Below are positions 17,969-27,465 of a stretch of 64,000 nt of DNA, piece after piece. The stretch comes from Stutzerimonas stutzeri. GTDB taxonomy: Bacteria; Pseudomonadota; Gammaproteobacteria; Pseudomonadales; Pseudomonadaceae. The stretch lies in assembly GCF_024448955.1 (NCBI RefSeq), contig NZ_JAMOIH010000018.1, positions 1-64,000 on the forward strand. Direction: 5' to 3'. The notes below the pieces were generated by a model. That model was not told the DNA's origin. It ran no database searches and saw nothing but the letters and a program-made list of their open reading frames with translations. The first letter of the stretch is position 1. Each line of letters opens with the position of its first letter. Position numbers and translations under genes: made by a program.

Positions 17969-20125
17969 TCAGAAGCTGTAGCTGACGGTGCCGACCACTG
18001 TCCGGCGACTGCCGAGGAAGCAGTCACCGCGCGACAGGCAGCTGGTGTAGTAGGTTTCGTCTTCCAGGTTGGTGGCGTTGACCGTGAACGCCCAGTCCTG
18101 ATAGCGGTAGCCGAGCATGGCGTCGAACAGGGTTGTGGATGGCGTTTTTAGCGTGTCGGTGCCATCCCAGCTCGCGCCGACGTAGCGCACACCGGCGCCT
18201 GCGCTGAAGCCGGGAACGCCAAAGAGTTCGAAACGATGCTGGGACCAGAGCGAGGCCATGTCTTCCGGGATCGTCGCCAGCCGAGCGCCTTCCTCGCGCG
18301 GTGTTCCCTTGAGTACTTTGGTGTCGAGATGGGTGTAGGTCGCAATCAGATCCCAGTCAGGGCGGACGGCTACCATCGCTTCCAGTTCGAGGCCCTGCGT
18401 GCGCGTTTCACCTGTCTGGACAGTATTCGATGGATCGTTCGGATCGGGCATCTGCCGGTTCTGTTCGCGCAGATCGAACACCGCAGCGGTGTACAGACTG
18501 TTGCTATCGACTGGCTGATACTTGATCCCTAGCTCCCACTGTTCCCCTTCCAGCGGCTTGTAGGGCTCGCCGGTCGAGGTGTTCAGTCCAACGATCGGTT
18601 GGAAGGATTCGCTGTAGCTGATGTACGGTGCGATTCCGTTTTCGAAGAGATAGGTGAGTCCAACCCGTCCGGTGACGGCATCGTCCTTCTGCCGTGTACC
18701 GCCTTCGGTGCGGTTGTCGACCCAGTCCTTTCGCAGCCCCAACGTCAGCATCCAGCGTTCGTACTTGAGCTGATCCTGCAGATAAAGGCCTTGTTGCGCG
18801 ACCGTCTGCTCGGGGTCGGCAGTGAGATCGATAACGGAGGGGTCGAAGGTGCCGTAGACGGGATCGTAAAGATCCAGCGCTGTGGTCGCGCCGCCGGCTC
18901 GTTTACGGTTGGTGGTGGCGTGCTGGTAGTCGCCGCCGATCAACAGCGTGTGCTGCACCGGACCGGTGTCGAACAGGGCCTGAGCATTGTGATCGGCGAC
19001 CCAGACGTCAACTTCGGGTTTGGCTACGTGGTAGATGCGATCGAGGGTTCGGTTATCGGCGTTGAGCACTGGTGGCCAGCCATAGATCTGCTGGTAGCTG
19101 ACTTCACTTTCCTGGTAGCGCAGGTTCTGTCGCAGCGTCCAGGTCTCGTTCAGCCGCCAGCTTAGCTGTGATGTGAGCGCGATCTGCTCGGTATCGTATT
19201 CGTCAAATCCCGGCTCGCTGACGAACAGATCGGTGTCGTAGTGTCCATAAGGCGCATCGAGAACGGTGCCGCGGTGTGGGAGAAACTGCGATGTGGAGCC
19301 GCTGTCGTCCCGCTGTATGTTCGCCAGCAACGTCCATTCGATGTCGGCGGTGGGGCGCCAGGTAATCGAAGGCATCAGCAGCAGCCGGTCATCCTCTACG
19401 TAATCGACCTGCGAGTCGCTATCACGCGCGATCGCCACGACTCGATACAGGAGTGTGCCTTCCTCATTCAGCGGGCCGGTGCTGTCAATCGCGATTTGTT
19501 TGCGGTCGTAGCTGCCGTATTGAAACTGCAGTTCAGTACGTTGTTCGTCGCGCGGGCGTTTGCTCACCATGTTGATCAGGCCGCCAACCGGGCTCTGCCC
19601 GTACAGCATCGACGATGGGCCCTTCAGCACTTCGATGCGTTCGAGGGTGAATGGGTCTGTGCGGGTATTGGTGTAGCTGCCGAAGGTCTGTTGCAGACCA
19701 TCGAGATAAAGCACCGGAGTGCTGCCGCGAATCTTGGACGAGTCGCCGCGAGCGTCCAGTCCAAAGGCTTCGCCGCGTACGCCAGAGACGTATCGTAATG
19801 CGTCTTGCAGCGTCTGCGCGCCTTGGTCTTGTATGCGATCGGCGGTGATCACGCTGATTGATTGCGGGACCAGAAGCAGCGGCGTGTCAGTCTTAGTACC
19901 CGTCGCCGAACGTGTCGCGACATAGCCCTCGACCGGTCCGTCAGCGCGTTCGGCCTCGCTGGAGACGACCTCCTGCGCCGGCAGCTCGAACGCCGATGCG
20001 TCTGTTGCTGAGGTTCTGTCCGTTGATTGAGCTAAAGCAACGGGGCTGAGGGAGACTACCGGCAGGGCTAGACCGGCGGTGCGCAACGCCACGAAGAGAG
20101 GACGCAGGGCAGGGCGGCGTGACAT
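17969..20125 (-). CDS. TonB-dependent siderophore receptor
   Basis: A 718-residue outer-membrane receptor. After a signal peptide (cut near ALA-QSTDR) comes the plug domain (about 60-220): LLVPQSISVITADRIQDQGA, DALRYVSGVRGE, and LERIEVLKGPSSMLYGQSPV with GGLINMVSKRP. The C-terminal barrel ends in SYSF with a terminal phenylalanine. This is the FhuE/FoxA-like class that imports hydroxamate-type siderophores; the exact ligand cannot be read from sequence. ATG 20125 is chosen because GGAG lies six bases before it, whereas two upstream ATGs are badly spaced. It heads an operon with three inner-membrane genes and has a candidate Fur box upstream. Confidence 0.93.
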   Translation of the reverse strand: MSRRPALRPLFVALRTAGLALPVVSLSPVALAQSTDRTSATDASAFELPAQEVVSSEAERADGPVEGYVATRSATGTKTDTPLLLVPQSISVITADRIQDQGAQTLQDALRYVSGVRGEAFGLDARGDSSKIRGSTPVLYLDGLQQTFGSYTNTRTDPFTLERIEVLKGPSSMLYGQSPVGGLINMVSKRPRDEQRTELQFQYGSYDRKQIAIDSTGPLNEEGTLLYRVVAIARDSDSQVDYVEDDRLLLMPSITWRPTADIEWTLLANIQRDDSGSTSQFLPHRGTVLDAPYGHYDTDLFVSEPGFDEYDTEQIALTSQLSWRLNETWTLRQNLRYQESEVSYQQIYGWPPVLNADNRTLDRIYHVAKPEVDVWVADHNAQALFDTGPVQHTLLIGGDYQHATTNRKRAGGATTALDLYDPVYGTFDPSVIDLTADPEQTVAQQGLYLQDQLKYERWMLTLGLRKDWVDNRTEGGTRQKDDAVTGRVGLTYLFENGIAPYISYSESFQPIVGLNTSTGEPYKPLEGEQWELGIKYQPVDSNSLYTAAVFDLREQNRQMPDPNDPSNTVQTGETRTQGLELEAMVAVRPDWDLIATYTHLDTKVLKGTPREEGARLATIPEDMASLWSQHRFELFGVPGFSAGAGVRYVGASWDGTDTLKTPSTTLFDAMLGYRYQDWAFTVNATNLEDETYYTSCLSRGDCFLGSRRTVVGTVSYSF

Positions 20126-20165
20126 GAGCATCTCCAATTGCATTTATTATTGAGATGCGGATGTT

Positions 20166-20184
20166 AATGCGAATACGTTGCATT
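20166..20184 (-). promoter_or_regulatory. candidate Fur box
   Basis: On the minus strand the 19-mer AATGCAACGTATTCGCATT matches the Pseudomonas-type Fur motif AATGAGAATTATTCTCATT at 14 of 19 positions and is itself a near-palindrome. It lies 41 bases before the receptor start codon, where iron repression would be expected. Confidence 0.5.
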
Positions 20185-20248
20185 TGTAACCCTTCAGGCT
20201 ACGAATGATGAACGTCGAGCTGCGGAGCCTGGAAGTGGTGGAAATAAA

Positions 20249-20282
20249 AAACCGCAGCCGCCCAACGGGCTGACTGCGGTTT
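20249..20282 (-). terminator. terminator of the exopolysaccharide cluster
   Basis: AAACCGCAG and CTGCGGTTT form a 9-bp stem with an inner GCCC/GGGC hairpin; on the minus strand it is followed by TTTTATTTCC. It lies 38 bases after the stop of the Wza-type gene and is a good intrinsic terminator for that leftward transcription unit. Confidence 0.8.
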
Positions 20283-20320
20283 GTGCTCAGGCTGTTTCCA
20301 GCCCGGTGTCTGTCACGTCA

Positions 20321-21409
20321 TTAACGGTTGAACGCTGCGCCGGTTCCAACGACCGATGCTGATCCCAGCAGCTGGGTGATGAAGCGGTTCCAACGAGTGA
20401 TACCGGCCGGACCGACGAATACCACGTCCTGCGGCTGAAGCGGGAAGCTCTTGGCCAAGGCAAAGGCGGTCGGCGATTCGGCGTTCAGCTGGAAGACCTT
20501 GGCTTGCTCGGTGGCGATGTTTTCCGCGCCGCGGATGACATATACCGCTTCGCCGTCTGCGGTTTCCTGACGGATACCGCCAGCAGTACCGATGGCATCC
20601 ATCAGGTTGTAGCTCGTCGTCTTGAAGCTGAGCGCCTGCGGTTGAGTAACTTCACCCAACACGTAGATCTTCTTCTGATCGTTGTAAGGCAGGTGCAGCT
20701 GGTCGCCGTCCTTCAGATAGACCTGATGCAACCAGGAGTCCGGGCGGTTCAGGTCATCGAGATTCAGCATGTACTCACGGCCGTCGCGCTTGAGCATCAG
20801 GCTGGACAGATCTGCGTTTTCGGTGTCGACGCTCGCCTGGCCGATCGCCTGGACAATGGTCATCGGCGCGGTGGTCACCGGTACTTCGCCAGCGGTGTTG
20901 AATGCGCCGGAAAGTACGATGCGCTGGCTGCCATAGCGCAGCAGGCTGACGTCGACCTGTGGGCTGTCAATGTAATTGGCGAGGCGGCGTGCAATTTCGG
21001 ACCGCAGTTCTTCGATGGTGCGGCCCGCGGCGTTGACGTTGCCAATGTAAGGGTAGAAGAGCGTGCCATCCGGACGAACCAGACGACCGTTGGCATCGAG
21101 CTGCTGCTGCGGGCCGGACGGCGCGGTCAGTTCAGGGTGATCCCATACGGTGATGTAGAGAAGGTCGTTGGCGCCGATGCGATATGCCTCGGGTTTGAAG
21201 TCGAGCAGCTCTTGCTTGCTGGACGTGCCCCTGTCGGAAGACAGCTCGCCCTTGAGAATGTCAGGCGTGATGCGAATGAGCTGTACCGTACCGTCTTCCG
21301 ATTTTGCGCCATCCTTGAACTCATCTGGATCAAGGTATTGGCCGGGCGAAAACACACATCCTTGGAGCGCCAGCACGGAAGAGAAAGCGAGAGCAAATAA
21401 TGGTTTCAT
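20321..21409 (-). CDS. polysaccharide export outer-membrane lipoprotein, Wza type
   Basis: A 362-residue lipoprotein with signal peptide MKPLFALAFSSVLALQGC (lipobox LQGC, lipidated C18). It has the Poly_export domain YRIGANDLLYITVWDHPEL near residue 76 and two SLBB-type domains: QRIVLSGAFNTAGEVPVTTA and KKIYVLGEVTQPQALSFKTT. The C-terminal ITRWNRFITQLL is the amphipathic helix that forms the outer-membrane pore in Wza. It is the last gene of the exopolysaccharide cluster, followed by a strong terminator, and is separated from rmd by 538 bases. It probably works with the BY-kinase at 28697-30910. Confidence 0.92.
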   Translation of the reverse strand: MKPLFALAFSSVLALQGCVFSPGQYLDPDEFKDGAKSEDGTVQLIRITPDILKGELSSDRGTSSKQELLDFKPEAYRIGANDLLYITVWDHPELTAPSGPQQQLDANGRLVRPDGTLFYPYIGNVNAAGRTIEELRSEIARRLANYIDSPQVDVSLLRYGSQRIVLSGAFNTAGEVPVTTAPMTIVQAIGQASVDTENADLSSLMLKRDGREYMLNLDDLNRPDSWLHQVYLKDGDQLHLPYNDQKKIYVLGEVTQPQALSFKTTSYNLMDAIGTAGGIRQETADGEAVYVIRGAENIATEQAKVFQLNAESPTAFALAKSFPLQPQDVVFVGPAGITRWNRFITQLLGSASVVGTGAAFNR

Positions 21410-21947
21410 GGTTCTTCATCCTTGACGGAATAGTTGTTTTTACGAAGTGAAACTGCGGGATTCACTTTTTGCTTAAGGAGCGAGCGAAAATTGATTCGTC
21501 TGCCATTTGTCGGCGGTGATCCTTCGAAAATGCATAACAACGAATTCAATAACAGCTTCTCTCGGTGTCGTTACCGCAAAGCTCTTGATGCAATTTCTCG
21601 ACTCCAAAGTGAGACTTTTCGGTTGAGCCAGTGATAGGTTCCGCTTAACCGCTAGCGCATCATCAGGCCGAGAAAACAGACGCTTTGCCGCTCACAGTAG
21701 CCATAGACCGCTCCGTTTACGCGGGGTTCAAGACAATGCGCATAAATGAAGCGCTGACAAAAAGAGAGGCGTAACGCACGCATTGGAACCCGTCTAAACA
21801 GGCCCAGCATCAATGGGCAGAGCTGCTGCTGATTCTGCGCGTATGCATATCGGTGCCAATGGCGGTTATGAATCGCACCTGCGTCGTTCAGTGGCGTGGA
21901 GCATTATCGAAGCTGGCAGTATTTCTCGGCGTTTTTTGCAACAGGTA
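21410..21947. other. 538-bp gap inside the exopolysaccharide cluster
   Basis: It lies between rmd and the Wza-type gene, both read leftward. It holds no recognisable gene. It contains a short AGTGAA/TTCACT inverted repeat next to a T-run near 21446-21480. The length suggests that the export gene has its own promoter or that a gene has decayed here. I found no JUMPstart/ops sequence. Confidence 0.5.
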
Positions 21948-22862
21948 TTAATCCGTAGCGGGGTATTCGATCATCCAGCGTAGCGTGTCTTTTAATTCAA
22001 GCTGGGGCAGATCGCCTATAAGTGAGTCCAGTTTGGCTCTGCTGCCGAACAGGTTCTTCACGTCAGCACTACGTACGAAGGCTGGATTGACTCTGACGTC
22101 CAGGTGGTGACCGGAGATGGCCGCCGCCTGTTCCAGAACATATTGAAGCGTATACGCAGAACCTGAGCAGATATTGACGGTTTCGCCAATCGCGGCGGGC
22201 GTTTCGAGCAGTCGCCGATAGGCTTGTACGACTTGGCGAACATCACAGAAATCGCGTGCGATATCCAGGTTACCCAGTTCGATGACCTCGGCTCGGCGAC
22301 GTATATGCGCGACTATTTTTGGGATGAGAAATTGTTCACCCTGGCCGACGCCGGTGTAATTGAACGGCCGGCTGATAATCAACGGCAAACGACCGCGATA
22401 GAGCCCGGCGAGGAACTCCATCGCTGCCTTGCTCACCGCGTAATCATTGGCTGGAGCAAAGGGGGCGGATTCGGGCAGAACACCCTCGGTAGCGTTTCCG
22501 TAGACATTGGCACTGCTGGCAAGGAGTACGCCTTCAAGATTCGTTGCTGAGGTGCGCAGCGCTTCGAGTAAGTGACGAGTACCGAGCAGATTGGCGTTGT
22601 AGATTGCGTCCGCATCGGTATGCGCGACGAAAGAGACTGCTGCCAGATGCACGACGTAGGTCGGGCGTATCTCCATCAGCAAGGTTCGCAGCGTCTCGTC
22701 ATCGTTCAGCGAGCAGCAGTGGATGGCTGAAACAGCCGTAGGCAGCTCGCTCACGGGTTGGCGATAGCTGAGGCCGTGGACCTCGTAGCCCTGGGCTGCG
22801 AGCTCTTCTGCCATATAGCGGCCGGTAAAACCGGTGACGCCCGTAATCAGCACTTTGCGCAT
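21948..22862 (-). CDS. rmd: GDP-4-dehydro-6-deoxy-D-mannose reductase (Rmd-like)
   Basis: A 304-residue short-chain dehydrogenase/epimerase-family enzyme. The NAD(P)-binding GVTGFTGRYMAEEL lies at residues 7-20, and the catalytic YxxxK is DYAVSKAAMEF near residue 140. Together with Gmd just upstream it would turn GDP-mannose into GDP-D-rhamnose, the activated sugar for D-rhamnose-containing polysaccharides. A GDP-6-deoxy-D-talose product is the alternative. ATG 22862 is chosen for its GGAAAG ribosome-binding site; the 49 residues further upstream do not resemble the family. Confidence 0.82.
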   Translation of the reverse strand: MRKVLITGVTGFTGRYMAEELAAQGYEVHGLSYRQPVSELPTAVSAIHCCSLNDDETLRTLLMEIRPTYVVHLAAVSFVAHTDADAIYNANLLGTRHLLEALRTSATNLEGVLLASSANVYGNATEGVLPESAPFAPANDYAVSKAAMEFLAGLYRGRLPLIISRPFNYTGVGQGEQFLIPKIVAHIRRRAEVIELGNLDIARDFCDVRQVVQAYRRLLETPAAIGETVNICSGSAYTLQYVLEQAAAISGHHLDVRVNPAFVRSADVKNLFGSRAKLDSLIGDLPQLELKDTLRWMIEYPATD

Positions 22863-23164
22863 GATCTTTCCGGGATGAATTCCAAGTTCTGCGGAGCGCT
22901 TTATCCCTGTATAGAGGTGGGATGTTGCGTCCCGATTACGGTTGATCGAGTGACCACACGACGTGCTGTCGAACTGCGCTATGCGGGTGGTTGGCTCGGT
23001 AAGAACCACAATCGATTTATATGCCGCCTGTATCGACGGGTGGCTGGTTGGGGAGTGAATGCACAGGGCAGGTCGGTTGCCCTGTGCAGTTTGCCGGACC
23101 GAACATTCTCGTATTGCCGCTTACGGCTTCCGACATAGCTTCCCGTCAACCGGGTCGAATCACT
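22863..23164. other. 302-bp spacer between gmd and rmd
   Basis: No gene or clear signal is visible. It is unusually long for two steps of one pathway, most of which are adjacent or overlapping. Confidence 0.4.
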
Positions 23165-24214
<1,050 letters not shown>

Positions 24215-24347
24215 TTAGGTTTAAAGTGCATCCGCTTCGCTCTGTCTGGCGCATAGCGCTGGGAAAGTAGCGAAGCTTTATTAGATAGGGCCTGTTTCCG
24301 GTTGCCTTACAGCCACCCTGACCGAAATAGTCCAACGCCAAGCTCAA

Positions 24348-25109
24348 TCAAGACTGCTGTTTCGCAGGACTGCCTTTTTGTCTGGAATTTTTCTCACGTA
24401 AATAAGCAGGCACGATATACATCGCGTCGATCAAATAGCGCTTGGCCAGCCGACGAGGCTCCAAACACATGCGATGGAGCCATTCGAGCTTGTACTCACG
24501 CATCCATTTAGGGGCTCGCTTGATGGTGCCTGTGGCGAAGGAAATGGACGCGCCAATACAAAATCCCATGCCTGAACGCTCATGTGATTGAGTCGCCGCG
24601 GCCAGGACCTCGCCGCGAGGCGTACCAACCGCATAGAGGACCAGGTCCGATGGGTTTTCACGCACGAACTGCAGGCAACGCTGCACTTCTTCCGGTTTTT
24701 TGATGAAGCCCATCGGCGGGTTGTAGTGATAGAGCTCGATGCCGGGATAGATTGCTCGAAGTTTGTCGGCTTCGGATTGCAGCGAGCCGATCAGAACCAC
24801 GCGCAGGCGATCCTTGTCTGCCCACTTGAGTAGATCCAGCGTCAGGTCACTGCCAGGAATGGCTTCGTCGAGATGTACGCCCAGGCGGTCGAGCAGCGAG
24901 AGAAGAATACGACTATCACAAAGTCTCCAGCGTGCCTTGGCGTAAGCATCCCGTAGCTCTGCGTCATGCTCCAACTGAACGAGGTGGTCAACGTTCGGCG
25001 TTACCACAAACGAATAGGGCTGCTTGATGCCCTCGCGGATGCAGGACAATAAAGCTTTCTTATTGCCGGAATAGAAGTCTATTCCGAACGCATTAGTATC
25101 ACTTGACAC
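24348..25109 (-). CDS. WecG/TagA/CpsF family (GT26) glycosyltransferase
   Basis: A 253-residue membrane-associated transferase. The family signatures are visible: VVTPNVDHLVQLEHDAELRDAY near residue 34, DSRILLSLLDRLG, GSDLTLDLL, VVLIGSLQSEADKL, then LVLYAVGTPRGEVLAA and FCIGASISFATGTIKRAPKWM. The C-terminus EYKLEWLHRMCLEPRRLAKR is also typical. Family members usually add the second sugar to an undecaprenyl-diphosphate-linked monosaccharide. The start is GTG with GGGAG upstream, and the gene overlaps the preceding GT2 gene by 11 bases. A glucosyl transfer like GumM in xanthan synthesis is possible but unproved. Confidence 0.92.
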   Translation of the reverse strand: MSSDTNAFGIDFYSGNKKALLSCIREGIKQPYSFVVTPNVDHLVQLEHDAELRDAYAKARWRLCDSRILLSLLDRLGVHLDEAIPGSDLTLDLLKWADKDRLRVVLIGSLQSEADKLRAIYPGIELYHYNPPMGFIKKPEEVQRCLQFVRENPSDLVLYAVGTPRGEVLAAATQSHERSGMGFCIGASISFATGTIKRAPKWMREYKLEWLHRMCLEPRRLAKRYLIDAMYIVPAYLREKNSRQKGSPAKQQS

Positions 25110-25983
25110 TCATTGCTACTCCCTTGAAGGCGCCCTTGATACCCGACCAGGCGAGGGTGGGGTTCCTGTATTCCTTGATCGTCGTAACGGCCGAAAGGAG
25201 AAACGCGGAAACGACCGCGAACATCGAACCATAGAAGCGCTTGTTGAATCGTGTGGCGGCGCGGTTGCGGTAATAGTGATAAAACGCCGAACGGTTACCG
25301 AGACTGAGTGACCCGTAATGAAACAGGCGGCTTTCGGGGACGACTTTTATGGACACTCCAAAGCGTCTGGCGCGGTACTGCCAATCCACTTCTTCGAAAT
25401 ACATGAAGTAATCTTCGTCCATCAATCCGATTTCTTCCGTCAGCGCCGCTGAAAATGCCAGGCTGCAACCCATTATGTAATCCGGGTCGTGTTGAAGACT
25501 CTGCTGTTGCAGCGTCTCGATGCTCTGGTTTTTGCCCAGTAGGCGAGCCTTGCCGAGGATCGGATACAGTTTTCCACCGCCATAACATTCCAGACGCCCG
25601 GTATCGGCGCTCAAAACGAGCGAACCAACGAATTGCCGGTCGTTACGCTGCAATGCTGCGAGAAGAGGCGAGAAGGCATCGCTCTCGACATAGGTGTCAT
25701 TGTTGACGACCCAGAAGTGCGTCGGTTGCAGATTTGCCATTGCCCAGCGAAGGCCATAGTTATTGCCGCCGGCGTACCCGTTATTCTCAGGGTTGCAGAG
25801 CAGCGTCACCTGTGGGTACGCCTTTTCATCCAGCCACTGCTGAAAGGCAAGAGCCGATCCATCCTGAGAGTCATTGTCGACAATGACGATATGGTCGATG
25901 GTCGAGCAATGAGCGAGCAGGCTTTCAGCGCAGCTGATGGTTTCAGTAGCAGCTTTGTAGTTGAGAATAAGTGCGACGTTCAT
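25099..25983 (-). CDS. family 2 glycosyltransferase, rhamnosyltransferase-like
   Basis: A 294-residue protein of the GT-A fold. It begins MNVALILNYKAATETISCAE, has IVDNDSQDGSALAFQQW, the acceptor motif NNGYAGGNNYGLRWAMAN, the metal-binding VVNNDTYV, and YFMYFEEVDWQYRARRFG, all in the order seen in WbbL-type rhamnosyltransferases. A C-terminal hydrophobic segment may anchor it to the membrane. It overlaps the Wzy-like gene by 41 bases and the GT26 gene by 11, so the three are translated together. GDP-D-rhamnose made by Gmd/Rmd is the probable donor, by inference. Confidence 0.9.
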   Translation of the reverse strand: MNVALILNYKAATETISCAESLLAHCSTIDHIVIVDNDSQDGSALAFQQWLDEKAYPQVTLLCNPENNGYAGGNNYGLRWAMANLQPTHFWVVNNDTYVESDAFSPLLAALQRNDRQFVGSLVLSADTGRLECYGGGKLYPILGKARLLGKNQSIETLQQQSLQHDPDYIMGCSLAFSAALTEEIGLMDEDYFMYFEEVDWQYRARRFGVSIKVVPESRLFHYGSLSLGNRSAFYHYYRNRAATRFNKRFYGSMFAVVSAFLLSAVTTIKEYRNPTLAWSGIKGAFKGVAMSVK

Positions 25984-27199
25984 GAACTCGTTCCTTGCTG
26001 CGTAGATGGCGTGCTCTCAGAGCGTGAATAACGAAAAGCATGCAAATAACTGGCTGCACATATTCGAACAAACCGTTTAGCGGCCATATCACGAAAAACG
26101 CAAGCATTACCGAATAGGTGAATTCCATCTCCGCGTTGATGTTCCGCGCGATGCGCTGATAAATGAACAACGTCAGCGGAACCACCAGAAAGGTAAGAAA
26201 ACCGAAGCGGAACAGTGTGCCGATGATTCCGATGTCGGAGAGAAAGAAATGCTCGCCGAAATAGGGAATGAAACCGTCCTGCCACATGAGCGATAGCGAA
26301 CCGCTTGGGAGCCAGCTGACCAGTTCCAGATGGTTGAACACAGATGCGATTGTGTGAGGGCGCACGCCGTCTTCCACGTTGCCGTCCAGGCTGCGTCCAT
26401 AGAACTCCATGTTCAATCCGAGAATTTCGAGTAATTCGGGATAGAAATAGAACGGCGATAGCAGAACACAGAGCGAGGCCGCCCAGGCGATAGCTTTGAC
26501 CCTCAATGAGAAAAGGGTAAACGCCAGACACAGAACGATAAGTTGGCGAGTTTGCGTGGCGAACACCAAGGTGAGTAGCAAGATCGCAGCGATGATCAAA
26601 TAGAAAATTTTCTGGCGTTGTTCACCGTTGATTGGCGACTTTCCTTTCGCCCAGATTTGAATGCAGTAGAAATAGGCAAAGCAAATCAGGAAGGGGCCGA
26701 TCGAGGAGCGATCCGGGCGATCCCAAGACGTTTGCTCTTCGCGTAAATCAGGCACCAGTCCAAATTTGAAGCACCAGGACAAAAATACTGCAATGAGCGC
26801 GGCATAGATGATCGCGCGCTCGAACTGAAGAGTGCTGATGTGCTTGGTAAGCAATAACAGGGGCACGAACCCGAATGTGAACAACATTCGGCGTTCTTCG
26901 ATCAGGCCGTAGGCGATCGGTTGGCCGAAGGTAAAAAAGGAAAATATGGCAGGCAGCACGGTAAATACGAAAACGCTGTAGAACGCGTAGTACATGAGAA
27001 TGCGGAATTCTCTTGAGGCATCTTCCGTGCTGGCAAGAATCAAAAGAGACGCTATACCCAGGCAAGCCGCCAGGTAGGCTTCGTTGAGAAATTTGAAGCC
27101 AAGTGGGTTATGCGTACTGTCGCCGAATACAGAAAAATGCAGAACGAGCGCCAGGATAGTCAGTGGCAAATAAAAGAATTTTGAGCTGATGCTTGTCAT
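25943..27199 (-). CDS. polytopic membrane protein, probable Wzy-type polysaccharide polymerase
   Basis: A 418-residue inner-membrane protein with about 10-11 hydrophobic segments and a large loop (about residues 265-335) between late helices. This layout is typical of O-antigen/exopolysaccharide polymerases (Wzy), which join repeat units in the periplasm. Sequence is poorly conserved in this family, so the assignment rests on topology and place in the cluster. ATG 27199 is chosen for AAGGA eight bases upstream; an ATG at 27226 is also open. Its base composition is visibly more A/T-rich than the housekeeping genes around the cluster. Confidence 0.75.
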   Translation of the reverse strand: MTSISSKFFYLPLTILALVLHFSVFGDSTHNPLGFKFLNEAYLAACLGIASLLILASTEDASREFRILMYYAFYSVFVFTVLPAIFSFFTFGQPIAYGLIEERRMLFTFGFVPLLLLTKHISTLQFERAIIYAALIAVFLSWCFKFGLVPDLREEQTSWDRPDRSSIGPFLICFAYFYCIQIWAKGKSPINGEQRQKIFYLIIAAILLLTLVFATQTRQLIVLCLAFTLFSLRVKAIAWAASLCVLLSPFYFYPELLEILGLNMEFYGRSLDGNVEDGVRPHTIASVFNHLELVSWLPSGSLSLMWQDGFIPYFGEHFFLSDIGIIGTLFRFGFLTFLVVPLTLFIYQRIARNINAEMEFTYSVMLAFFVIWPLNGLFEYVQPVICMLFVIHALRARHLRSKERVHERRTYSQLQSCY

Positions 27200-27465
27200 C
27201 ACCTGAGTCCTTAGGTGCGTTTCCATTATCCAGATAACTACGCCGCAACAAACTCAAGCTTTTTAACATTGCGATGTTGATGCTTTGACGCGGATTACAC
27301 CCGCATGGCATCGGTTACCAAACGATTTCGATAGGCAGAGGGTCATCAAGTTCCCTTGGATTAGCTCCGCTGTGCTCGGTCGAAGCGTTTGACAACCGTG
27401 CTAGCGGTTGTGTTGCGTAGAAATCTCGGGTTTCGCCAAATTTTTATGACGGAGCTCACGTCCTG

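Noticed and set aside
21843..21860. Sigma-54 promoter upstream of the Wza-type gene
   Set aside because: The minus strand reads TGGCACCGATATGC, but the GG and GC doublets are nine bases apart, one fewer than sigma-54 requires.
27392..27411. Stem-loop ACAACCG/CGGTTGT between GH5 and Wzy-like genes as a terminator
   Set aside because: The stem is only seven bases and no T-run follows on the transcribed strand, so it is not supported as a terminator.
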